DNA of 20,699 bases from VGRF01 sp964460485 (lineage in GTDB: Bacteria > Myxococcota_A > UBA9160 > UBA6930), in the NCBI GenBank assembly GCA_964460485.1, contig CAYWRY010000067.1:1-20699 (forward strand), given 5' to 3'. Made by a program: the position numbers and the translations under genes. Of the stretch, positions 15,210-20,699 are shown piece after piece. A model generated the notes under the pieces. The model was not told the DNA's origin, searched no databases, and saw only the letters and a list, made by a program, of their open reading frames with translations. Each line of letters starts with the position of its first letter. Positions within the stretch are counted from its first letter, which is position 1.

Positions 15210-15383
15210 CTCGTGACTCGGCTTGATCGGCTGGTTCCATCGGGCGCGCGAATCAGCAGGTCAGCGTAAGGAGACGACTCAGAGGCGCCGAAAGGCGCTC
15301 CCCCGGAAACGGCACCCGCCAAGGTCTGAGAGATCTCCGAGCCCCGAGTCAAGCGGCCCCCCGGAATGGTTCCGGGGGGCCGC
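15210..15383 (+). ncRNA. Candidate structured small RNA, sigma-54 dependent
   Basis: I propose this RNA from sequence pairing alone. Outer stem P1 pairs TGACTCGG (15214-15221) with CCGAGTCA (15344-15351), eight pairs, starting four bases after the predicted start point and ending one base before the terminator-like hairpin. Inside it are P2 (CTGGTT 15231-15236 with AATCAG 15251-15256) and P3 (GGAGA 15270-15274 with TCTCC 15334-15338). P3 continues past a 3x3 internal loop CGA/AGA into CTCAGA (15278-15283) with TCTGAG (15325-15330). Within P3 are two hairpins capped by GAAA: GCGCC (15285-15289) with GGCGC (15294-15298), and CCG (15303-15305) with CGG (15310-15312). G-U pairs in P2 and next to the GCGCC stem, and the GNRA loops, favour the plus strand. 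It matches no RNA family I know (not glycine, cobalamin, SRP, 6S or tmRNA). It could regulate mRNAs or bind a ligand or protein. Confidence 0.5.
15353..15383. terminator. Perfect 14-bp hairpin, probable bidirectional terminator
   Basis: GCGGCCCCCCGGAA (15353-15366) pairs perfectly with TTCCGGGGGGCCGC (15370-15383) around a 3-base loop. It sits 67 bases after the rnd stop codon on the minus strand and just after the candidate RNA on the plus strand, so it may end both transcripts. Neither side has a clean U-tract: the plus side reads AGTGCTTTGG and the minus side TTGACTCGGG. Confidence 0.65.
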
Positions 15384-15450
15384 AGTGCTTTGGTGCTCTG
15401 GCGCCGCCACGGGAGCGCCGTGCTCGGACCGGCAGCCGATCCCCGGCCGG

Positions 15451-16656
15451 TTATTGCTGGCTGGCTTCCATGGCGAGCGCCGCCAGGACTTCGCTGCCGA
15501 AGCAGCGCCCGAACCAGGACTTCACGCCCGGGATCGCGGCGAGCTCGTCGCGCGACGACGGGCGCTGGCTCGCGATCGCCTCGAGCGTCGCGTTCGGGAA
15601 GAGCACGCCGGGATCGAGCGCGAGCTGCTTCGCGCGCGCCCCGCGCCAGCGTTTCAGGGCGGCGACGTAGCGCTCGGCGTGCCGGTCCACGCGCCGCCGT
15701 ACCGTCAGGTCGCCCTCGCTGCGGCGGGGGATCGGACCGTGCTTCTTCTCGACGCCGCGTTCCACGGCCGCGAGCACTTCTCGGCCGAACCGTCGCAGCA
15801 CGAGCTCCGTCACACCCTTCACCGCGGCGAGCTGCGCCTCGGTCGTCGGCCGGATCTCGGCGATCTCGAGCAGCGTGCGATTCGCGAGCACCTTGAACGG
15901 CGGGCGGTCGATCTCTCGCGCGCGCCGGTCGCGCACAAGGTAGAGCTCGCGCAGCACGCCGAGGGCCTCGGGAGTCATCGCGCGGGCGCCCTTGATGCGC
16001 AGGTAGCCGAGCTTGTCGAAGGAGCGCTCGGGCCAGCTGCGTCGGGTGAGCGCATCGAACTCCTCCTGCGCCCACTCGTAGCGCTCGGCCTTCCTCAGCT
16101 CGCGCTCGAGCTTTTCGGCAAGAGTGATTAGGTGCGCGACGTCGGCGGCCGCGTAGGTGAGCTGACTGTCGGTGAGCGGCCGCGCCGACCAGTCGGAGCG
16201 CTGCTCGTCCTTCGGCAGCTTCAACCCGAAGTGGCGCTCGACGAGCGCGGAGAGCCCGATCGCCGGGTAGCCGAGCAGCTGCGCGCTCACCATCGTGTCG
16301 AACAGGTTCGCGGTCGTGAAGCCGCAGTCGCGGCGCAGCACGAACAGGTCGTACTCCGCGGCGTGGAACACCTTGCGCACCTCGGGAGCCGCGAGCACCG
16401 GGCCGAGCGGTGCCAGCTCCTCCGGACCGCCGAAGGCGAGCGGATCGACCAGGTAGATCCCGCGCTTGGTGCCGATCTGGATCAGGCAGGTCTTGTCGAA
16501 GTAGTGGTAGAAGCTGTCCGCTTCCGTATCGATCGCGATGACCTTCTGCTGCGCCAGATCGCGAGCGAGCGCTTCCAGCTCCGCTCCGGTCTCGATGCGC
16601 TCGAAGTCGGCCACGCTCTGCCTCGCTGCGGTGGGCGTCTGGTTCGGGTCTGTCAC
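15451..16656 (-). CDS. rnd: Ribonuclease D
   Basis: This is a 401-residue 3'-to-5' exoribonuclease that trims tRNA and other small RNA precursors. The N-terminal DEDDy exonuclease domain shows D43 and E45 in IDTEADSF, D103 in HAAEYDLFVL, and Y168 and D172 in YAAADV, which is the complete metal-binding set. After it come two HRDC-type helical domains, at roughly 205-290 (RPPFKVLANRTLLEIAEIRP) and 320-400 (LFPNATLEAIASQRPSSRDELAAIPGVKSWF), the full RNase D layout. The start used is GTG at 16656; no good ribosome binding site precedes it, and a second in-frame GTG at 16614 (before ADFERIETGAEL) is possible. The gene is divergent from the iclR-type gene across a 169-bp gap. A strong hairpin lies 67 bases past the stop. 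Confidence 0.94.
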   Translation of the reverse strand: MTDPNQTPTAARQSVADFERIETGAELEALARDLAQQKVIAIDTEADSFYHYFDKTCLIQIGTKRGIYLVDPLAFGGPEELAPLGPVLAAPEVRKVFHAAEYDLFVLRRDCGFTTANLFDTMVSAQLLGYPAIGLSALVERHFGLKLPKDEQRSDWSARPLTDSQLTYAAADVAHLITLAEKLERELRKAERYEWAQEEFDALTRRSWPERSFDKLGYLRIKGARAMTPEALGVLRELYLVRDRRAREIDRPPFKVLANRTLLEIAEIRPTTEAQLAAVKGVTELVLRRFGREVLAAVERGVEKKHGPIPRRSEGDLTVRRRVDRHAERYVAALKRWRGARAKQLALDPGVLFPNATLEAIASQRPSSRDELAAIPGVKSWFGRCFGSEVLAALAMEASQQ

Positions 16657-16770
16657 GGGAAGCGCCGACGGGAGGGCTGCAGCGGGGCGACGGCAGCGCG
16701 GGCCACTCTAGCCGACGAAAACCTCGTTGAAAGCCGAGATTTCTCTTCCCGCCGGCTCCCTGCGGCTGTA

Positions 16771-16815
16771 GTTTGTTCTGTTATTCGGGAGAATATTCCG
16801 AATATCAGAACTAAC
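16771..16815. promoter_or_regulatory. 18-bp interrupted inverted repeat, likely IclR-type autoregulatory operator
   Basis: GTTTGTTCTGTTATTCGG (16771-16788) and CCGAATATCAGAACTAAC (16798-16815) are inverted repeats matching at 16 of 18 positions, with a 9-bp spacer that itself contains part of the palindrome GAATATTC. The repeat is AT-rich against a GC-rich background and ends one base pair before the ribosome binding site (GGAG, 16816-16819) of the regulator gene. It therefore probably covers the regulator's own promoter, and possibly that of rnd on the other side. Confidence 0.7.
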
Positions 16816-16825
16816 GGAGCCAAGG

Positions 16826-17623
16826 ATGGACGGGCTCACAAGCCTCGACAAGGCGATCGACGTGCTCGAACACCTCCACGACGCCGGCGTGCCGCGCGGA
16901 GTCACCGAGATCGCGAACGCGCTCGGCGTCCCCAAATCGAGCGCTCATCGCCTGCTCAAGACGCTCGTGCGCCGGGGCTTCGCCGAACAGGAGACGGCCG
17001 GACGCTACCGCGTGGGCCCCGCGCTGATCGCGCTGGGCATCGGCTCGCTCGACCGGGAGCCGCTCGCTGCCCTCGCGCGTCCCGTGCTCGAGTGCGAGGC
17101 CGCAGCGATCGGCGAGACGGTGTTTCTCGTCGCCCCGCGCGGGCGCGAGCTCGTCGTGCTCGACAAGGCGGAAGGGCAGGGCTTCCTGCGCGCGGCCCCG
17201 AAGGTCGGCCAGGTCGTGCCCATCGCAGCGACTGCCGTGGGACGTCTCGCCATGGCGTTCGACCCGCTGCGCTTCCCGCCGGAAGCCAACCCGCCGGTCG
17301 CGTTCACGCCCGCGACCCAGCTCTCGCAGGCGGCGATCGCGGCGGCGATCGCGCGAGCGCGCAGCGATGGCTTCGCGTTCAACCTGGGCGAGTGGATCGA
17401 GGGGCTCTCGGTGGTCGCGGCGCCGGTGCTCGGCGCCCAGGAACCGCCGGCCTTCCTCGGCGCGATCGCCGTGGCCGCTCCCAGCGCGCGGCTCGACGCG
17501 CTCGGTGCGTTCGCCGTCGCACGGCGGGCGGCGGACGCCGCGCGCCTGATCTCGCTGCGCCACGCGGGCCGCGATCCCGCCTGGCGTCGCGGCTCCCATG
17601 CTCGGCAAGGAGGGGCGTCATGA
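16826..17623 (+). CDS. IclR-family transcriptional regulator
   Basis: This is a 265-residue DNA-binding regulator. The winged helix-turn-helix covers about residues 5-65, with SLDKAIDVLEHL typical of the family start and TEIANALGVPKSSAHRLLKTLVRRGF as the helix-turn-helix. The C-terminal effector domain (about 80-245) contains GETVFLVAPRGRELVVLDK and VPIAATAVGRLAMAF, corresponding to the family's conserved ligand-pocket region. The last ~20 residues are an unstructured tail. The start is the ATG at 16826, six bases after GGAG. The gene overlaps the aminotransferase start by four bases (ATGA), so the two form an operon. The large inverted repeat in front suggests autoregulation. The effector is probably a small acid linked to the aminotransferase reaction, by inference from context only. 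Confidence 0.92.
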   Translation: MDGLTSLDKAIDVLEHLHDAGVPRGVTEIANALGVPKSSAHRLLKTLVRRGFAEQETAGRYRVGPALIALGIGSLDREPLAALARPVLECEAAAIGETVFLVAPRGRELVVLDKAEGQGFLRAAPKVGQVVPIAATAVGRLAMAFDPLRFPPEANPPVAFTPATQLSQAAIAAAIARARSDGFAFNLGEWIEGLSVVAAPVLGAQEPPAFLGAIAVAAPSARLDALGAFAVARRAADAARLISLRHAGRDPAWRRGSHARQGGAS

Positions 17624-18507
17624 AGGTCTGGATCGACGGGCGCATCGTGGACGGCGCCGCCGCGAAAGTCTCGGTGCTCGACCACGGCTTCCTCTACGGC
17701 GACGGCGTGTTCGAGGGCATGCGCGTCTACGGCCGGCGGCTGTTCCGCTGCGAGCGCCACATGGACCGGCTCGAGACCGGCGCGCGCTGCATCGGGCTCG
17801 CGCTGCCCGGCGGCCGCGGCGCCATCCGCGCGCTCACGCTCGCGACCGCGGGCGAGTACGTGCGCGCCACGGGCGAGCAGGACGCCTACGTGCGGCTCGT
17901 CGTCTCGCGCGGCGTCGGCGAGCTGGGCGTCGACCCCACCAACTGCGGGGCGCCCTTCGTCACCTGCATCGTGGACAAGATCCGTCTCTTCCCCGAGGAA
18001 AAGCTGCGCAGCGGCATCGCGATGATCACGTCGAGCCGCCGCTCGCCGGCCCCGGACGTGCGCGACCCGCGCGTGAAGTCCCTCAACTACCTGAACAACG
18101 CGCTCGCGAAGCAGGAGGCGCGCCGGCAGGGCGCGGACGAGGCGCTGCTGCTGAACGCGGCCGGCGCCGTCGCTGAGGCGAGCGTCGCCAACGTGTTCGC
18201 CGTGCGCAGCGGACGGCTGCTCACGCCGCCCGCGAGCGACGGCGCGCTCGAGGGCATCACGCGCGCGAGTGTGATCGAGCTCGCCGCGCAGCTCGGCGTG
18301 CCCGCCGAGGAGCGCACGCTCGGCCGCTACGACCTGATCGCCGCCGACGAGGTCTTCCTCACCGGCAGTGGCGCGAAAGTCGTCCCGGTCGCGACGCTGG
18401 ACGGCGCCCGCATCGGTCGCGGTGCTGCCGGCCCCCTCACGCAGAAGCTGATGGCCGCCTTCGACCGCTTCGCCCGCGACCCGGAGAACGGCACGCCGCT
18501 CGACTGA
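17620..18507 (+). CDS. ilvE: Class IV aminotransferase, branched-chain amino acid type
   Basis: This is a 295-residue PLP enzyme of fold type IV. Visible marks are LDHGFLYGDGVFEGMRVY (20-37) and the PLP lysine K153 in VKSLNYLNN. AEASVANVF carries E187, equivalent to the glutamate contacting the PLP pyridine nitrogen, and LTGSGAKVVPV (247-257) forms the cofactor phosphate region. The length and the DHGFLYGDGVFEG form match branched-chain transaminases (IlvE), which convert Leu, Ile or Val to their 2-keto acids with glutamate as partner. D-amino acid transaminase and aminodeoxychorismate lyase share the fold and cannot be excluded. Translation starts at the ATG overlapping the regulator's stop, with AGGAGGGG just upstream. 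A strong hairpin lies about 90 bases after the stop. Confidence 0.88.
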   Translation: MKVWIDGRIVDGAAAKVSVLDHGFLYGDGVFEGMRVYGRRLFRCERHMDRLETGARCIGLALPGGRGAIRALTLATAGEYVRATGEQDAYVRLVVSRGVGELGVDPTNCGAPFVTCIVDKIRLFPEEKLRSGIAMITSSRRSPAPDVRDPRVKSLNYLNNALAKQEARRQGADEALLLNAAGAVAEASVANVFAVRSGRLLTPPASDGALEGITRASVIELAAQLGVPAEERTLGRYDLIAADEVFLTGSGAKVVPVATLDGARIGRGAAGPLTQKLMAAFDRFARDPENGTPLD

Positions 18508-18597
18508 GCGCGCAGAGCCGGGATCTCCCGGCCGCGAGTTCGCCCCGGCCTCCCCGCCGCAGCTCGTCTTGGCGCAGCGAGTCTTCGATGCTGCGCC

Positions 18598-18634
18598 GCG
18601 AAGCTCGGGCGCCTCGAAGGCGCCCGAGCTTCGC
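18598..18634 (+). terminator. Strong hairpin, probable terminator of the iclR-ilvE operon
   Basis: A perfect 16-bp stem (18598-18613 with 18619-18634, core GAAGCTCGGGCGCC / GGCGCCCGAGCTTC) closes a TCGAA loop about 90 bases after the aminotransferase stop. The downstream sequence CTTCCCAATAAC has no U-tract, as with the other hairpins here. Confidence 0.65.
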
Positions 18635-18985
18635 CTTCCCAATAACAAGTCGCACGCGGCTCCCCGGGTTCCACCGCCCATCGCGTCGGGTTACACCGAG
18701 CAGCGCCGGCGCGAGTGGCGGGCGGGGCCGGGGGGCGCAGCGCAGGCCCGGTCCGAAGCAGACCCGCCGCAGACCTCCGCGCCGGGCTGCGCGGCGTGAG
18801 CGCGAAAGCACGCCCCGACGTCCCGCGCGCTCCTCCACCGACGCCGCACGCCTCCACGCCAAGGGCCGGAGTCGCGCACCCCCGGTCCCGCCCGCCACTC
18901 GCGCCGCCTCGATCCCGCTACGCAGGTTCACCTCCGCCCCGGCTGATAGGCTCTCGCGCTCTCTGCCCCCTTCGAGGAGCCCGCC
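18635..18985. other. Intergenic region before proS, no gene seen
   Basis: About 350 GC-rich bases lie between the hairpin and proS. I find no believable reading frame: those present are Arg/Ala/Pro-rich shadows without ribosome binding sites. I also see no T-box-like element. A weak promoter could lie near TGATAGGCT (18944-18952), about 34 bases before the proS start codon, but its -35 partner is poor. Only the ribosome binding site GAGGAG (18974-18979) is clear. Confidence 0.5.
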
Positions 18986-20698
18986 GTGCGCTGGACCGCC
19001 GCCTTCATTCCGACGCTTCGCGACGACCCCGCCGACGCCGAGGCGATCTCCCACAAGCTGCTCGTGCGCGGCGGCTTCGTCCGCCAGCTCGCGGCCGGCA
19101 CATACTCCCTGCTCCCGCTCGGCCACCGCGTCGCCAAGAAGATCGAAGCGATCCTGCGCCAGGAGATGGAGAAGATCGGCGGGCAGGAGTTCACGTTGCC
19201 CGCGCTCCAGCCCGCCGAGCTGTGGAAACAGTCCGGCCGCTGGGAAGCGATCGACGCCACCATGTTCCGGCTCGAGGACCGCCACGGCGCCGCGCTTTGC
19301 CTCGGCATGACCCACGAGGAGGTGTTCACCACGATCGCGAAGGAGCTGCGCTCGTATCGCCAGCTGCCCCAGACGTGGTTCCAGTTCCAGACGAAGTTCC
19401 GCGACGAAGAGCGCCCGAAGTCGGGCCTGTTACGGGTGCGCGAGTTCGTGATGAAGGACTCGTACTCGTTCGACAAGGATCAGGCGGGCCTCGATCGCTC
19501 GTTCCAGAACCACTTCGACGCCTACCGCAAGGCCTTCGAGCGCTGCGGCATCGAGACGATCGCGGTACAGGCGTCCTCGGGAGCGATGGGCGGCAGCGAG
19601 TCCGTCGAGTTCATGGTGGAGACGGACGCGGGCGAGGACTGGGTCGCGGCCTGCGGCGCGTGCGGCTACGCGGCGAACGTGGAGAAGGCGACCTCGCTCC
19701 TGCCCGAGATCGCGGATCCTGCGAGCGTGCCCGCGCCCGAGAAGTTCCCCACGCCTGGCGTGCGCACGATCGAGGATCTCGCGCGCATGCCCGGTGGCGC
19801 GCCGGCGGAGCGGCAGATCAAGACGCTCGTCTACGTGCTCGACGGCGCGGCCACGCTCGTGCTGCTGCGCGGCGACCACCAGCTCGTGCTCCAGAAGCTG
19901 CTCGACGGCACCGGCGCGCGCGAGCTGCGGCCTGCCCATGCCGGCGAGATCCGCGCTGCGCTCGGCGCGAGCGCGGGCAGCCTCGGCGCGGTGGGTGTCT
20001 CCGGGCTGCGCGTGATCGCGGATGCGGCGCTGCGGGGACGCCGCGGCATGACGACCGGCGCCAACGCGGACGACTTCCACCTGTGCAACGTCGACATCGC
20101 GCGCGACGTCGCGGTGGCGGAATGGCTCGACCTGCGGCTCGTCTCCGAGGGCGAAGCCTGCCCGATGTGCGAGAGCAAGCTGGCGGTGCGCAAGACCGTC
20201 GAGGTCGGCCACATCTTCAAGCTCGGCACCAGGTACAGCGAGACGCTGGGCGCCAGCGTGCAGGCCGAGGACGGCAAGAACGTGCCGGTCATCATGGGCT
20301 GCTACGGGATCGGCGTGGGGCGCTTGCTCGCGGCGATCGCAGAGCGCTGCAACGACGCGAACGGCATCAAGTGGCCGGTGAACGTCGCTCCGTACGAGGT
20401 CGTCGTCACCGTCGTGAACCCGAAGGAGGTGGCGACGCAGGAAGCGGGCGAGCGGCTCTACGAGGCGCTCGTGAAGCTCGGCGTCGACACGCTGCTCGAC
20501 GATCGCGACGAGCGGCCCGGCGTGAAGTTCAAGGATGCCGAGCTGATCGGGATCCCCGTGCGCGTCACCGTCGGCCCGAAGGGCCTCGCGAACGGGAAGC
20601 TCGAAGTGTTCTTCCGCGGCAGCGGAGAGAAGCGCGAGATCGACCTGCACAAGGCGGCGGACTTCGTGTCGGAAGCGGTGTTCGAGGGGCGGCGCTAG
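18986..20698 (+). CDS. proS: Prolyl-tRNA synthetase, bacterial type with editing domain
   Basis: This is a complete 570-residue class II synthetase that charges tRNA-Pro. The start is the GTG at 18986, six bases after GAGGAG. The N-terminal part (FIPTLRDDPADAEAISHKLLVRGGFVRQLAAGTYSLLPLG) leads into the catalytic core, with the THEEV region at 109-113. Motif 2 is FRDEERPKSGLLRVREFVMKDSYSF (138-162) and motif 3 is MGCYGIGVGRLLAAIAE (437-453). The YbaK-like insertion that hydrolyses mischarged Ala-tRNA lies at about 230-390. It keeps K279, the same number as the key editing lysine of E. coli ProRS, and GANADDFH with H365. Two zinc-ribbon-like pairs, C223/C226 and C392/C395, flank the insertion. 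The anticodon-binding domain is at about 465-565. The stop codon is one base from the window edge. Confidence 0.97.
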   Translation: MRWTAAFIPTLRDDPADAEAISHKLLVRGGFVRQLAAGTYSLLPLGHRVAKKIEAILRQEMEKIGGQEFTLPALQPAELWKQSGRWEAIDATMFRLEDRHGAALCLGMTHEEVFTTIAKELRSYRQLPQTWFQFQTKFRDEERPKSGLLRVREFVMKDSYSFDKDQAGLDRSFQNHFDAYRKAFERCGIETIAVQASSGAMGGSESVEFMVETDAGEDWVAACGACGYAANVEKATSLLPEIADPASVPAPEKFPTPGVRTIEDLARMPGGAPAERQIKTLVYVLDGAATLVLLRGDHQLVLQKLLDGTGARELRPAHAGEIRAALGASAGSLGAVGVSGLRVIADAALRGRRGMTTGANADDFHLCNVDIARDVAVAEWLDLRLVSEGEACPMCESKLAVRKTVEVGHIFKLGTRYSETLGASVQAEDGKNVPVIMGCYGIGVGRLLAAIAERCNDANGIKWPVNVAPYEVVVTVVNPKEVATQEAGERLYEALVKLGVDTLLDDRDERPGVKFKDAELIGIPVRVTVGPKGLANGKLEVFFRGSGEKREIDLHKAADFVSEAVFEGRR

Positions 20699-20699
20699 C

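Noticed and set aside
15213..15269. Eighteen-codon plus-strand frame starting GTG within the candidate RNA
   Set aside because: It would start three bases after the predicted transcript start with no ribosome binding site, and its codons overlap the outer stem and P2.
15270..15340. Glycine riboswitch, suggested by GCGCCGAA and CCCCCGGAAAC strings
   Set aside because: The diagnostic GGCA-containing 3' strand and GGAGAG element are not in the right order, and no glycine-cleavage gene lies downstream.
1..20699. Mobile elements, CRISPR arrays, tRNA genes, phage or toxin-antitoxin genes
   Set aside because: None was seen on either strand: no transposase or integrase motifs, no regularly spaced identical repeats and no tRNA-like cloverleaf.

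Overview
The window is GC-rich, Gram-negative bacterial chromosome with ordinary chromosomal gene content. The Gram-negative assignment rests on a TonB-dependent outer-membrane receptor and on Sec/lipoprotein-type signal sequences. The Ala/Arg/Glu-rich proteins, the ProRS and radical SAM types, and the mix of amidohydrolase, IclR and large TonB receptor genes suggest a deltaproteobacterial-type organism (Myxococcota or a related lineage). That placement is an inference from protein flavour, with low confidence. I see no IS element, integrase, CRISPR array, tRNA or rRNA gene.

Layout. Positions 1-832 (minus) hold the start of a YegD-like Hsp70 protein and a GFA-family zinc protein. Positions 1036-5097 (plus) hold a secreted von Willebrand A protein, a secreted class C beta-lactamase-like serine hydrolase and a radical SAM protein. 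From 5071 to 11041 (minus) come, in order of transcription, an Xaa-Pro aminopeptidase (pepP), acetyl-CoA synthetase (acs), a small conserved-looking protein of unknown function, a PF04909-type amidohydrolase and a YkgJ-type cysteine-cluster protein. The YkgJ-type gene overlaps the radical SAM gene tail to tail. Positions 11106-14917 (minus) hold a TonB-dependent receptor overlapping a putative exported or lipid-anchored protein gene by 13 nt. A 533-bp gap without protein genes follows, then rnd (minus, 15451-16656), a divergent iclR-type regulator plus class IV aminotransferase pair (plus, 16826-18507), and a complete proS (18986-20698).

The most interesting part is the gap at 14918-15450. 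It carries a good sigma-54 (-24/-12) promoter match on the plus strand. Just after the predicted start point there is a set of nested complementary segments with two GAAA tetraloops, and then a perfect 14-bp hairpin. Upstream are two copies of a 17-bp dyad of NtrC-like geometry. Together these look like an undescribed enhancer-dependent small structured RNA, comparable in logic to the sigma-54-dependent Pseudomonas sRNAs CrcZ and NrsZ but without recognisable sequence similarity. Other regulatory signals are an 18-bp interrupted inverted repeat in front of the iclR gene and four helically phased direct repeats between the GFA and VWA genes.

In functional terms the window combines housekeeping genes (proS, rnd, acs, pepP) with accessory uptake and hydrolysis functions (TonB receptor plus exported partner, serine hydrolase, amidohydrolase). 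The regulator-aminotransferase pair probably answers to an amino- or keto-acid signal.
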